Both the position numbers and the translations under genes were made by a program. A stretch of DNA of 64,000 nt from Hypomesus transpacificus. Its lineage: Eukaryota > Chordata > Actinopteri > Osmeriformes > Osmeridae. The stretch's first letter is position 1, and the number at the start of each line of letters is the position of its first letter. The stretch covers positions 8,916,083 to 8,980,082 of the forward strand of contig NC_061077.1 of NCBI RefSeq assembly GCF_021917145.1, read 5' to 3'. The notes beneath the pieces are model-generated. The model was not told the DNA's origin, ran no database searches, and saw nothing but the letters and a program-made list of their open reading frames with translations. This document shows positions 48,345-62,300 of the stretch, one piece after another.

Positions 48345-51300
48345 ACCTTTGGGTAAAACTACTGTTCCACTGCTCAGTTCGATTCAGAATCAACCTTGCA
48401 TTTTTTAGGGGTTGAGGTTTGGAGAGCAATCCTACAACCAATAGAAGTTCAACAAGCTGGCTCAAGTGACTCATTTAGTTGTTTTGAATATCTGTGTGAA
48501 CGTCAGCATAGTACATTTGTATTAGCAGTCAGCATGAAAGCCTTGGCAGGGCTGGGACAATTCTATATTAATGCAGTGTTCCATTGGATCTTCCCGACCA
48601 TACGGGAGGATCTCACCAAATGACTATGGCAGTGCAGAGGGTCCTTGTTACGATCTGTAACACCTCTTCGGGGTGTGTCTCAGTGAGCTAATAAACTGTT
48701 AACACACTGTCACTTCAGGAAGTCCTCAAATGATTCATGTTGCCTATTAGGTAGATAGTGGCCTCCTCCCTTTATGGAAGTTACTTGAGACAATCCGCTA
48801 ACACTTACACTATTTTGGTGAGCTATCCTTACTTTACTTAGATTGGGTAAAGAAGGCGGAAGTATCTATCTATTCTCACTTCTAGTTAGTGTCACGTACC
48901 TTAAGCACAAGTGCTAGGTTTCATCTTCTAAATAACGAAGTAGAATGTGTATTTGTGATGTAATTTATGGTTTGTGATAGCTACACAGCTACTAAATGGA
49001 TGTATTAGTCCATTTGAGTTTGGAGATGGAATTATCTTCAGACTTAAGTTTGAACAGAGCTACAAAATAACCCTGTCATTGTGTGTTCTAACAACGGATT
49101 AGAGAAGAGAACAAGATTTGTCAACGTAGATAATAAAGTGTTTTCATTCCGTCTCCGCTGTATGTCTGACTGTTCCTCCAGTTGAGCAAAAAGCAAAATT
49201 CACAGAATGATGCACTTAAACATGAAGCACTTTTTAAACGAGATAATCTGCTGGTGCAAGCTCCAATTTTCTACTATGTTAATGTGAAAACGAGTGACAA
49301 TATAATCAAACCGTTACATCCTTAGAAGCATTTAATCTCGACTGAGCCCTCCCCTTAAAACCAAAGTAACGATCCTCAAACCAATTTATTTTTCCCAATG
49401 CAGACAAGCAGTCATTTCTAAACACATAAAACCATCAACAAGGGCAGTGAAATAGCCCTCACACTGAGAACAAGGATTTGCTTGATTCACAACCAAGGAA
49501 AAGGATTACACTCAATATAATGTGTCTTGTGTACTGTCAATGTATTCTGACAGCTTGCATGAATGGGATGCCACTGTGTTACATTAAGATGAAACACCGT
49601 CACACTGGTGTCTAGTCAGGTTTCTCTTCATTCATTCAACTTGAGTTTGAAGCGTCACTGGACTATCATCACCGATACAGAAAACTAATGAGTGTTGCTG
49701 TAGCATATGGGAACTTCTCAGAGAAAAGGCATGTTATTTTATTTTCTCTGTATAGGTGAAATGCACCTATACAGGCTAGAAAGGTGTCTATAAATACAAC
49801 TTAGTTGAACTGTTTAAATTCCCAGGTTTGTTGAGTAAGATTCTAATCAAATGCAGGCTTGGTAGAACAGTGGGAAAAACAAACATTTTCCACTAAAGAT
49901 TAGCCTGATTAGTAAATGGACCTTTACCAGTGTGTGTTGTTTTCTGAGGGCCAGTGTTATGTGGAAAACTGGGACCTGGGCATCAGTGCAGCCAACCACA
50001 ACCCCTCATGTACAACCTCTACTGAACACTGTGTGCTAAAAACTCTGATTAGTGGATCTTTCATATGATTTACAAATCAAACTGGTATTTATTGGAGAGA
50101 AATGTCAAGGCACACGACAGTGGAGTTTCTGCTTCTGATCTCTGGAGGGCCTGATGTGTCTGCCATGAGCTTGTGTCCTATATTTGTCAAAGCTTTACAA
50201 ATTCCTCAACAAGTACAAATAAATGCCTTAATATTCATAGCAGACATACTTAATATGTCACACGGTTATATTGGCAAAACAGTCCCTCTGAATCTGACAA
50301 CTGGCTTAGCAGTAGAACATTTATAATTTGTTCTAGTCTTCATATAATATCATCTGATTCATGTTCCCTGTACAGATACATTGACATTTATAAAGTATTA
50401 TAAAGTAACATGATATAAAAACATATCTTTAAACTAACACAAACACATGGCTAGTCTACAAATAATAGTTGACAGGACAACAACATTAGTCCATGTTGTT
50501 TCACGCAATGTAATTACATGTCATTTGATCCATTGAGCAAATAATAAAATTACAATTTCATAAAAATAAATTCTTAAATAAAACACTGAGCAAAATAATG
50601 ACTCCAGGAATCAGGAATGCAAAATATATAAATATGTGCCATCACATTTTGTCATCATGACTGAAAGAAACTGTCAAACTAAGAGTTCCAGGGTTAATAA
50701 GTTTGGTCCTAACTTCATCCCTTAGCAATACATGAGTCCTTAGTGCAAACCAAACCTATATTGAAGAGTTAAAACTGGCTTGCAAGAACACCGTATGTTA
50801 TTGATTTTCCAATATATATCCATATTACGCCTTGAAATCTATCCAGTGACACCACAGCTAAGGTCAACTTCAATTAGTCTGGCTTCAGTCAACAGAATAT
50901 CCAGGGAGATTTACAATTCAAACTGACATGCCCAAACCAAAATTTCAAGAAGAAGAATCTTGGTCAATGACAGCCCCCTTAAAGATCTATTCCTCTTAAA
51001 ACACGACCACTGCCTGAATATCAGTGAAATATCTACCTTCTTAAGCTTTATGTAGGTCCAGTGCAATAGTATGGTTTGTTAATGTAATTCCACAAATCTG
51101 TGTTGGTAAGAAATTGTTCTTACATTTTGATCCCTTGCTACCACTGAAAGTCTACTTTGATCATAGCCCTTCACAGGACACACATAGCATTAGTGCAAAT
51201 TCATTCACATACACAGTAAATCCAAAATAAACTTGAAATGTACAGTCCAAATGAAAAGTGCTCCTGTCATGCAGAAGGTAAAGCGTGGTTGGTAAAGCTA

Positions 51301-51609
51301 GTACACTGACTGTTCAACCATGATGGTAGGAAAGGTACAGAGGATGGGAGAGGATCAGGGGGAAGTCATCTTAGCAGAAAGAACATCATCACTTGATCTT
51401 CCAGGTGTACACAACAGGAATGTGTCTGCCTGTCATAGGCACATGGATGCAGTGCTGTTTAGTGGGTTTCTTAAAGAGTATGTGTGTGTGTGCGTGTGTG
51501 TCGCAAAAACATATACAGACATAAGAAAGTTCCGGTCAGAGGTCCAGGTTCATGGAAACTTGTGCAGGACCGTGCTGTTTTAAAGCATTTGGATTTTGCA
51601 ATCAGAAGC
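48345..51609. other. Convergent nppa/clcn6 intergenic region and probable clcn6 3' UTR
   Basis: No exon chain is seen on either strand. On the minus strand, AATAAA hexamers occur at 50088-50093 and 49738-49743, compatible with a clcn6 3' UTR of about 1.5-1.9 kb. A short TG tract lies near 51482-51500. Confidence 0.5.
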
Positions 51610-52935
51610 TCAAATGGTGATGTAGTGCTGCCTGAGTTTGGCCAACAGGAACTCGTGGGTTAAATTGTGTCTGGTGATGATTCCCACAATCTGAAATGAA
51701 GGGCACATCATGCTCTCTTATACACACAATTATTTGAAGCAGACCCCAATTCAATGATCATATGCCAGCAACTATCAGAGCAATCTCACTCCTTAGTGTA
51801 TCAAAGGCTAATTATAGTTTAGGCTTGAAATAAAGTGCACATTAGTGGAAATACTCTCAGCAAAGATGTAATTACTGTTTAGAAGCTGAATCTGTTCCAG
51901 AGTAATGTGTCAATGTGCAACACTCTTACTGTGGCTGTGAATATATGCAGGTTGAGAATATGTGATGGGCTCTGACTGGACTGTTCAGGGCGTTCAGAGC
52001 AGGTCCCTTACCTCCCCCACAGCATTGACCACTGGCAGGTGTCGTAAACCCATGGTCCTGAACAGGTTGAATACTTGGGACACATGCGTGTTTGGGGACA
52101 CCGTATAGGGGCATGGGTTCATGTAGGGGGTGACATCCTACATAGAAACAAGAATTGTCACACAAAGGCATACAAATCAAGAGTATTAATTGGTCGAATT
52201 GATCGTGACACAACATTTACACATCCTCGATACACTGACCTATTGAGAATATAATCTGCTATTTAACGATAGAAAACATGCTGTAGATAACTGGGTCATA
52301 CCACTATCATGCGGGGGTTGAGAAGGGCCAGATCCAAGTCATGGATGTCAGGGAAGCGGGGGTAGTCCTCCGTCATCTCTGCGTAGGACAGTCTGGGCTG
52401 GGTGGCACTCTGGGGGTACAAACAGAAACAATGGAAGTTCACTCACAAAGAAACGTCAGTGAACCACAGGCAAAGTGATAAGCATCAAAAAGACACACAC
52501 ACGCGCAAACACACACAAACTGACCGACTGGTTCTCAGCGTAGCAGACCCCTCGGATAAGCAGGTTGACCAGCTGGGAGCGGAGGATGAGCCCGTGGAAG
52601 GTGAGGGCGCGGAAACGCTCCTCCATGGTCCAGTCCTCACTGGGGGACTGGTCTGGGTACAGGTTAGGGTACGGCACGTGTCTGGGAACACAGCAACACA
52701 CTCTCACAAAAGGCTCTTCAACATGTACATTCTCCATGCAGGCATTTTTCCACAAGAGGTGTCTTGGTACCTCCTCTCCAGCATCTGCTGCAGCATGTCC
52801 TGGCCCTCCTCTGCCGGCTCCGCCACAGGAAGCTGCTCGTCACACACGTTCTTCAGCTCGCTGGATGGGTACGACTTCATAGACTGGCACCGCCGTCTCT
52901 GCTCCCCGGCACGCGTCAGCACGCTCGCTTTCTGG

Positions 52936-52993
<58 letters not shown>

Positions 52994-55900
52994 TTGACTA
53001 TTTTATTGAAACACTTCAACATCCACAAAAAGAACTTGGCTGAGAGGAGCAAGTCTCCCAATATTGATCAGAAAACTTATTTTAGCAATTGTCAAGTGAA
53101 ATATACAGTATAAAGTTGTACAAATCCAATTAGATCCAACAGTAAAATGAGTCACAGTCCAGTCTAAATGGGCTTCCTACATCCCCTGTATCTCAGCACA
53201 GAGCTCCACCTCCCCCTGGTGGTCAAAGCAGCTTCTTACCTTGAAGCGGATGTTGTTGCTGACCAGGATGTTTCCCTTCATGAACTCCCGCTCATTGTGG
53301 CGGTTCTCGGTTACCACGGGGAAGGCATGGTAGACGGTGGTGCGCAGGATGCTGACCAGAGACTGGATACGGGTATGGGGGTACACGTAGGTCAGGTTGG
53401 GCTCCATGATATCACTGGCTGTCAGTCTGGATACAGCCAACAGGTGAGGAGAAATACAATGGTTACAACACTGGTAGACAGCTGAAAAATGCCTTTTTTT
53501 CTGTTGTTGGGAAGAAATACTTCCGTTTGTTGTTCTGTGTTGTTCTCCATCCATGTCATTATCAAAGTTTAAGTATTACTATTTGCTTACCTATCCATTT
53601 CCACCTCAGTCTCCCATTCCAGCAGTGGCACTCCTTTCAGTAATATATGGATGTCATAAATGCCCTTGTTGAAGAAATCCCCTGTCCATTTGGCTACCTG
53701 GGAGGTTGCACATGCAGACTTCTTTAGCTGGATCAGTGAGGCTCTGGTCCCAGAAACATGTTTCTAAGCCACTATTTCCTCAAACAGTTGGATATGTGTA
53801 TTGATGATTGCACATAAAAATACATGATACACACAGTACCATTAGTGTTATCATGATGGGAAGCCCGTATGTGATTTCATTTGTCGATTCGATGAGAATG
53901 ACTGTCAGGCTGATGGTCATGCGAACCACGCCCCCGAGGAAGGCGGCTGCACCAATCAGAGCAAAGGTCCCCGAGTAGATGTGCATTCCCAGGTTTCTGT
54001 TGTGTGGAGATAGAAGACCCAAATTAGTCAATTAGAAAGAGGCCAATCATGAGGTTGAACACAGAGTATGATATACAGTATGATGTGATAAAGCACAAGT
54101 CGTATAAGGCATAGCTGGGTCCCTCATCGTGTGCCATTCATATGTCTCCAATATCAAATGGTATTTTCTTAAAAAATATCAGTTTTCGGATTAAAATGGC
54201 AAAGAGTCATCTAAATAACTACAGTTAAGTACCAAGACAGACAGGCAACTTTCTCTCCCAGTTAGGGTGGCCCCAGAGGGGCGCATGCTAACAATCATTA
54301 CTCTCAGATGAGAGGAACTCAAAGCCCAGACAAAGAGTGCTAAAACTGGGTCAAACAAAGAGAGAGAGAGATAGATAAACACAGAGAGGGAGAGGATGAA
54401 GGGGGGTGAGAGAAGGTCAGGCTTCAAACCATGTGGTCAGCAGATTCCTCCCTGAGTAAGTGGCAGAGTGTGTTCGTTTTACGAATTGCCTGGAGACAAA
54501 AATGTGATCCAAGCACCTACATTTTCAGGAGGTTGGCCACCAGACGTCCAAAAGCAGCACCACAGAGCAGTGAGGGCACAAAGAGGCCGCTGGGTACGGA
54601 CACTCCATAGGTCCAACAGGCCAACAGGAAGTAGAGGAGGAAGAACACTGACAGTGTCACAGGGCTGAATGTTCCTAAAGACAAACAACAGGAAGTTCAA
54701 TGCTGATGTGAAAGCAACAGTGCTGGTATGTAGACCACACCCCTTTAGCCAAGAGTAGGCGACCTGTCTGTAATCAACTGATACACGCTGAAACAGGAGG
54801 GTTTATGTGTGTGTGTGTGTCTCACCGTCCTGGTGAAAGAGCTGGTGGATGGCCACTTCCTGGGGGTTGAAGAAGAGAGTAGCCATGTCGTTGTAGGTGT
54901 TATTAGGACAGAAGAACTGTCGGATTGTAGAGTTGGTGTTTTCATTCTGATCCACCTAAACACACAGCAGCAATACATGTGTCATCATTAAGTTCATCAA
55001 GAAATAAACTGGACTGTATGAGTCCAGTCCATGTCTTTAGACCAGACATTGGCCGGGTTTCCCAGATTCTCTTTGAATGCTCCTAAGAAACTCTTAGCGT
55101 TAAGAGCTTCTTAACGGATCTGGGAAACCTAGCCAGTGTCTGTCAGAGGTAAGCTGACAGCTGTGGAGGTACCATGAACACACCTACCAGGGCTGTGGTG
55201 TTGTAGATTGTGGGAATTGGAGTTGGAGTGGGCAAATCCCGACATTCACCCAACGTCATGGACACTGTAAATATCACCACCGTTGTCACCATGGTAACCA
55301 GCAGACTCTCCAAGACCCTGGAATAACAACATTAGAAAGGCTATCTGAAGAAAACTTATGACTTACTTATGCTTATTTTTAAAATAAGCGTTTCAATGAT
55401 GAAGTTTGCTTTACTCCATAAAGTTTTATATTTTTACTATTTGAAACCGTTTTAGACAGTTTGATCCCCTCACATCAGAGGAGAGAGGGGGTTCTCCCCA
55501 GTATTCACCTGACAAACTTGGCCTTGGGGTGGACATGCTTCATGCGATACTTGGCCAGTCTCTTGTTAACACAGTTGAAGAGAGCTCCCAGCAGCCCACC
55601 TACTACTCCCATCAAAACAAAAAAGGCCAGGTCCACCACCGTCCACAGGTGGCAACTTTTGTCCCCGTCTAGACACTGGGAGAGACCCACCAAGGTTCAC
55701 ACACCAAATATACAATGGTGAAATATGACATGAAGACACATATGGCGAAGCTGAAATGTATGTACTAGCAATAATGGCAAAACCGTACCTTGAACTCTCC
55801 AAAATTGAGCAGACCAGGAAGTTGGAAGGATCCCCACTTGTTGTAGTTGATTCCCGAGCGGAAGAAGTTAAGGGTGAATGTGGCTGACATGGAGCAGAAG

Positions 55901-58544
55901 AGCTTGGGAGGAGTGAGACAGAGAGGAGGACCTCAGGCATCAAACTGACCACTGTTCTGTGAAACAGGTATTACTGGACCACTTGTCAGTCCCTTCTCCC
56001 CTCAGTTTCAAGTTTATGCAATTCAACGTGGTCACATGTGCACATTGACATACCACTTTCCAAGTGAGCGCCTGGTTCCAGAAGGAGGAGCCCTCCTCCA
56101 GACTGAAGAGAGTGCCCCCTATGGGCGCCCCAAACGCAGCTGCCACGCCTGCAGCCGCTCCCGCCGAGACAAAGTCCCTCTTGTCCCTGGGAACACATCA
56201 AGCAAATCACAACTTTGTCAGTTCATTCATCTTCGCAAAACACAACTGTGAGCGTACTGGATATTAGTTAGAGGATATTAGTTAGAGGATACTTGATCTG
56301 TTTGTGTCTAGAAGGGTTGGTGTTACAGGATTGCTGTACCTGTCACTGCGAAAGTACGGGAAATCAAAGCGGATCTTCTTAAAAGTGATGCTCTGGAACT
56401 ATAATAAGAAGGCAAGGTTAATAGCAAACTAGTGTTCACAGGCTTTTAATGTCCTAATAATCTAATCAAAGCTACCATTTGCTTTTAGTTAAAAGTGAGG
56501 AAAATTCCAAAGATAATACCCCATTTGAGATGAGCCTCGCAGATGTCAACGAGCATCTGAATACAATCTGTAATGAGTAGGTCTCTACCTGGGGGAGGCC
56601 AGCTCCTACGATGGCTCCACTGTGGATCATTGGGCCCTCCTTCCCCACAAACAGACCTGGGGAATCAAACACAGAATCAGATGATCACACCATTAAGGAA
56701 CTATATATATCTGTGGTAGTAGGAGATTTAAGGTCTTGGCTCCTGTTGCACCAAGATCATAGGTCATCTTTAAGACGCTCCTTGGTTCTATATATAAGAC
56801 AGTAAGGAGACAGTCATTCGTTTAACCACCAAGCACTATGCTATTATGGACCAATGATTTAAGGCCTGTACTAATAAACATTTAATAAACGACAACGACG
56901 ACGACTAAATTATTTACATAAACATCTAAATTGTTTCGTAGTAATCCATGAGTATGAGTCATTCCAAGCTCAGGAAGTCAGATATGGTGCATCATGCTGG
57001 ATCTATCTATCAAATAAGAGTCATTTACAGTAACAACAGATTAACCACGGGTGACACTGTATCGCTGAGACATGAATTTAATGCCCATTTTTGTTCATAT
57101 TTGTCAAATGTGTTCACTGTCCCACATAGAACTGGCCTGTAACAAACAGCATGTTATAACAGCAAGCTCATGAATAGGATGCAAGGACTAAACAAAAATG
57201 TTCTTGAATATGATGCAGCAGTACCTCCTGCTACGGTAAACAGCACCCCGAAGACCTTGCAGAGGAACGTTCGAAGTCTGACGATCCCTGGAATTTTAAC
57301 TCCGTTCAGGTAACTTTTGATCTCTGGGATACCTGACCCTGCAGCTACAGGCTACAGACCAGAAAGACATTCAGATCAGCTCCACCAGATCAGCAGTGGA
57401 AAAAACAACAACAATTGAACAGGTAGTTCAGATATGGCAGGTTTACCTCAATGAGAACTAGCACACTGGCAATGAAGATGAAGGCCAAGTTGAAAGCCAG
57501 GAGCTGGAGAAGTGACAGGGCGAGGCAGCCTTTCTCGCTGCACTCTTCTACAGCTTCAGCACCAAAGTTAAGAATTTAGATTTCACAAAAACAAGAATTT
57601 TACATTTGAAACTCGAGTAGATGATTCAAATGGAGATGAAGATTCAAATGGAGATGAATCAAGGATACATTTTCCGACCAAGCTGAATTTGATCTGGGTG
57701 AAGAGTCGTACAAAAAAGTCCACGAGAAAGCCCACCTGAAAGAAATTAAAATTATACATCGGCCTAGTATTTCATGTTACCAGCCAAAGAATGAGAGTTG
57801 CCACAAAATGTGGGTTGAATACAATAGTTGAACTTACCAGGCCTATGGATACGCCTATAGCAAACACCATTATCCATTTAACAGCTTCGTACTTTTTGGC
57901 TTTCTAAAATCAGACATTAGAAACAACTTAAGAGGCAAATGCAGACAGGCATTCCGATTAAAAAACACATTGATTTCGGTTTATATATTTAGACTAACCT
58001 TATTGTCCATACCCTCCAAGACCTCAACATAGGGCTCGTTAATGCATCTGTCATAATCCAAGCTCTGCCAACATTTGCCGACAAAGATCGAGCATTAGGA
58101 TGTTATGTTTTGTCATTCTGAACCATTCATCAGACAACCACTCAGATCTTAACACCACACAGGCAGAGCACGCTCTTCATTTGATGTTTGCTTTGTTATT
58201 ACTTACCTCATAATCTTTCCTTGGCAGAATTTCGTCCTCTTCATCTCTAGTTTCCCCAAGTATTGTCTAATGCAGGGGAAAATAAAGTTACACTTCCGAA
58301 GAGTGCCAAGGTTAGGTCCTCTCTGCCCAGACAGAACCCACAGATGCTGAGCCTGGAGCAAGCCAATCCCTACTAGGTCATTTTAAACTATGGTAGTTGT
58401 ATATCAAGATATGTAAGCAAAGTATACTACCCGTGCAATTGTATAAATCAAGTGAACATTGTTCCGTACCAGTTCCTCGGGTGTGCGGGTCTCTCCATCC
58501 CGGCAACAGCAGTGACAACAAAAACAGTTACCACAGCACGCCAT
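51610..58544 (-). CDS. clcn6: Chloride/proton exchanger ClC-6, complete, 23 exons
   Basis: A late-endosomal Cl-/H+ antiporter. Exon starts and ends, from the ATG: 58544-58470, 58266-58207, 58064-57999, 57903-57838, 57735-57669, 57553-57447, 57351-57225, 56656-56589, 56398-56340, 56186-56054, 55902-55789, 55675-55509, 55317-55188, 54955-54826, 54674-54521, 53996-53840, 53697-53591, 53426-53240, 52931-52771, 52681-52525, 52409-52302, 52137-52012, 51690-51610. They sum to 2607 nt, or 868 aa (human 869, also 23 exons). A Cys-rich N terminus leads into TRTPEEL and [14 protein letters not shown]. Gating glutamate 196 ([10 protein letters not shown]), proton glutamate in [11 protein letters not shown], selectivity motif GSGIPE, and two C-terminal CBS domains are all present. 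Confidence 0.96.
52937..52990. repeat. CA/TG microsatellite abutting a clcn6 3' splice site
   Basis: 54 bp of perfect TG on the plus strand, that is CA on the clcn6 sense strand, ending four bases before the acceptor CAG of exon 52931-52771. The intron end therefore has CA repeats and almost no polypyrimidine tract. Confidence 0.95.
55043..55142. mobile_element. 100-bp palindromic MITE in a clcn6 intron
   Basis: The two 25-bp arms are inverted copies with about three mismatches: CAGACATTGGCCGGGTTTCC at the left, and CAGACACTGGCTAGGTTTCC as the reverse complement of the right. Inside is a smaller palindrome, CTCTTAGCGTTAAGAG. The element can fold into a hairpin and resembles short palindromic DNA transposons common in vertebrate introns. 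No coding capacity. Confidence 0.65.
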
Positions 58545-59365
58545 CTTCGCTGCACTGTCTACTGACGCTTCTGCATCTACCTTCCGGCTTCATGTCATGT
58601 GATAGAAACGTAAGACGATGCCAAAATATCTAAACTGCGTAAAATATAAGCATTTAAGGTAACGTTCGCTGATTACATATGAGAATGTTGATATAGTCAC
58701 CATGCTCTGGCTCAGTATCATCAACAATTTTAATAGGGTATTATGTTTACATATTTGCATTGCATTACTAATACATCTAAGCACATAGTCAAGCACTTAC
58801 ACGGAGTGTTAAGATTATATGCGTAAAGTGTACGCAATTACAGGACACTCCAGGAAGGGATCCCCCACAAACGTCGAGACGAGAAAAAAAAATAAAAACA
58901 CGAAAACTTATCAGCAGGCACATGTTTTCTTGGAAGATAAAGACTGGCTATGCGTTTCTAAAGTTAGTCGCTCAGAGAACGCGTTATTGCCGGGAGCAGG
59001 AGAAGACTACTTGGGAACAAGCACAATTCTTGATTGAAAGGTGAGCTGATAGATTTAGCTAGCAAATATACAGTCTGTCCACCTATTGTTATTTTCATTG
59101 GGACTTGCACGTTCTTTATAGTTAAATAATGCTACATTTGTTTTAAAACCTACTGAGCTGACGACAGAAGGGTTGTGCTGGTAATGATATTTTAACGGGT
59201 TGAACGCCCATCAATTTTTGTGGTACACAATGCAAATGTGTGCAACGAAGGTCAATAAGAGTTGAGCGGATATTTCCAGTGTGTGTGTGACTGATTTAAG
59301 ACAGAAGGACAGTCTTGTAGCCGTTCTTTGTGACTTTAGATAATATATAGATACTTCCCGGGATC
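58545..59365. promoter_or_regulatory. Bidirectional clcn6/mthfr promoter and mthfr 5' UTR
   Basis: The two start codons are 821 bp apart and point away from each other, as in human CLCN6/MTHFR. A donor (GAAAG|GTGAGC) at 59040/59041 marks a probable non-coding mthfr first exon. Acceptors such as ATTTAAG at about 59300 or CTTTAG at about 59339 would open the second. A 72-codon upstream ORF (58819-59037) ends just before that donor. Confidence 0.6.
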
Positions 59366-62300
59366 ATGGTAAACCAAGTCCAGAGAGTTGACGGCGAGTG
59401 GCAATCATGCAAGAGCGACTCCAGCGGAGCGAGCAACAGCGGAGGCGACAGTTCCAAAGAGAGCTCTCGCAGCTCTACGCCCGTGTTGGACACCGACCGT
59501 ACGGACAGGCTGCGGGACAAGATGCGTCGGCGGATTGAGTCAGGAGACAATTGGTTCTCGCTGGAGTTTTTCCCCCCTCGCACCGCGAGTGGAGCTGTCA
59601 ATCTCATATCTAGGTTTGTAAAAAAATTCCTGCCCAAATTCATTGCTCCATAAAGTAAACAAATATTGTTATTCTGACTATAGGCAATTAACCAACTAAA
59701 AAGTATTTCTAACAAAGGCATATCTGGATTGCATAATGTCATCTCTTTCTCTCAGATTTGACCGAATGGGCTCTGGAGGGCCCCTCTTCATAGACGTCAC
59801 CTGGCACCCAGCAGGGGACCCAGGGTCAGACAAAGAGACCTCCTCTATGATGATTGCTAGTACAGCAGTCAACTACTGTGGTCTGGAGAGCATCCTCCAT
59901 CTGACCTGCTGCAATCAAACCAGAGAGACCATAACTGGCTACCTCAGTAAAGCCAAGCGCCTTGGCTTGAAAAACATAATGGCTTTGAGAGGAGGTCAGT
60001 CTCTGTTCCCTTTGAAGATATCGTATTTGTTACCGAGTGGTTATATAGCGTTTATCAAGAAAACCCTGAAATCATCCACAAACATGAACTAAGAACCCAC
60101 TTCTAACATCCTCAACGAACAATCTTCCTTATTTTGTTTTTTCAAGACCCGGTTGGAGATGACTGGGAGGAGGAAGAAGGCGGATTTAACTATGCCTCTG
60201 ACCTCGTCAAACACATCCGCAGCGAGTTTGACGACTACTTTGACATCTGTGTTGCAGGTATGTATTTTTTTTCTATACTTAAGTTAATATAGATCCATTT
60301 ATTCCCCTAAAAGAGACTGTGCTAAATCTTTTAGACACACCCTTTCTCATACTAACAAAAACGTTGACGTCACTATCAGATGGTTTTTCACAACTAATAT
60401 TCTACATTTTGGGCTCGCTGACTGCTAAGGGATGTGTGATCTCAAAGCCTTCCTTCTGATTGGTCCTGTTTGTTCTGAATATCCATCTTGTTTCATTTTT
60501 GCTCAGGCTACCCAACTGGTCACCCTGAAGCAGAGAGCTACACTGATGACCTGAGACATCTGAAGGAGAAGGTGGATGCTGGAGCAGACTTCATCATAAC
60601 TCAGCTGTTCTTCAGGGCAGACACCTTCCTCAAGTTTGTCAGAGATTGCAGGGCCATTGGCATCACTTGCCCCATCCTACCTGGAATTTTCCCCATCCAG
60701 GTACATAGAAAACTGGTTTATCAGGGCAGTTGCATGTAGATGATCAAATTAATAATTAAGGCAGATTGTACTTTTGTAACGCCTTGCCTTTGTATCACAT
60801 GCTTTCCTAATTTCCTAACTAGCATGGACATGAAATTTGGTTGCCTTACACATTAGTCCCTAAAAGTGTAAATCAAATATTCCTAGAAAAACATCTGAAA
60901 TGTTATTACAAATAACATGCCAATGATCTTTCTGTCAATAAAGTTTATGGGCATTCCGCGCTGTGCGCACAATGATTAAACACTCACATGAGGTTTGATA
61001 GATGATTTGAGATCTATACGACCATTGTTCCTCCAGGGCTACCAGTCCCTGAAGCAGCTAGTGAAGCTGTCCAAGCTGGAGGTCCCAGAGGAGATCACAT
61101 GGGTCATCGAGCCCATCAAGGACAATGACGCTGCCATCCGCAACTATGGCATAGAGCAGGCGGTGGGCATGTGCCGTGTACTGCTGAAGAGTGGTGAGGT
61201 GCCAGGCCTCCACTTCTACACCCTCAACCGAGAGGTGGCCACCATGGAGGTGCTTCGGCAGTTGGGCATGTGGAACGAGGACCCCAGGTCTGTGCCCTGC
61301 TACAGCTTTTGTTGAAGGATAGGAACAGAAGGTTTTTTTGGCAAGAGAGAAACCTACGCTGATGACCGCTATATTTAGGATACCGCTCATGATTAGATTA
61401 GGTAATGTTACATTTCCAAACAAATGTATGATACTGACCTGAGAGGGTTTTATTTCTAGACGGCCCCTCCCCTGGGCAGTGAGTGCTCACCCCAAGCGCA
61501 AGGTGGAGGACGTCAGGCCAATCTTCTGGGCCTCCAGACCAAAGAGCTACATCTACAGAACCCAAGACTGGGATGACTTCCCAAACGGCAGATGGTAAAG
61601 CTACAGTCAGCCATTCCAAGTCAACAAATGTGTTTTGACCTCAAAAACTGTTTCAGTGAATGTTACATGGTTTTCTTTTGTTACTGAAGGGGTAATTCGT
61701 CCTCTCCAGCCTTTGGGGAGCTGAACGACTACTACCTGTTCTATCTAAAGAGTAAGTCCTCAAAGGATGCGCTGCTACAGATGTGGGGCAAAGAGCTGAC
61801 AAGTGAAGCCAGCGTTTATGAGGTCTTCACCAACTACATCATGGCCCAGCCCAACCAAAACGGACATAAGGTGACACCTTCATCTCACATCTCAAGGCCA
61901 CGCATATGAAAGTCCCGTTTCATTGCTTACATAGCCTATAAGTGCCTTCTCGCTAGCTCAGTGGCTCATTCACTTGTGCTCTTTAGGTGATGTGTCTGCC
62001 GTGGAACGATGAACCTCTCGCCACAGAGACCAACCTGCTGAAGGATGAGCTGGAGAAGGTGAATCGGAGAGGGGTCCTCACCATCAACTCCCAACCCAAT
62101 ATCAATGGCAAGCCTTCTTCAGACCCCATTGTGGGTTGGGGACCTCCAGGAGGCTACGTCTTTCAGAAGGTTTGTCATCAGACAAACTTAAGAGATCCAT
62201 CCTCAATATGTTCTGTATGTGTGCAGAAGTTCATAGTTCCGTAGAGTTTTTGGGATGGAAATTGTAGTTTTCACAACATGAATCATTGTTTGTTACTCCA

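Noticed and set aside
52402-53043. 213-aa plus-strand ORF
   Set aside because: It runs antisense through clcn6 exons and includes a long VCVCVC stretch coded by the TG microsatellite. It is an artefact.
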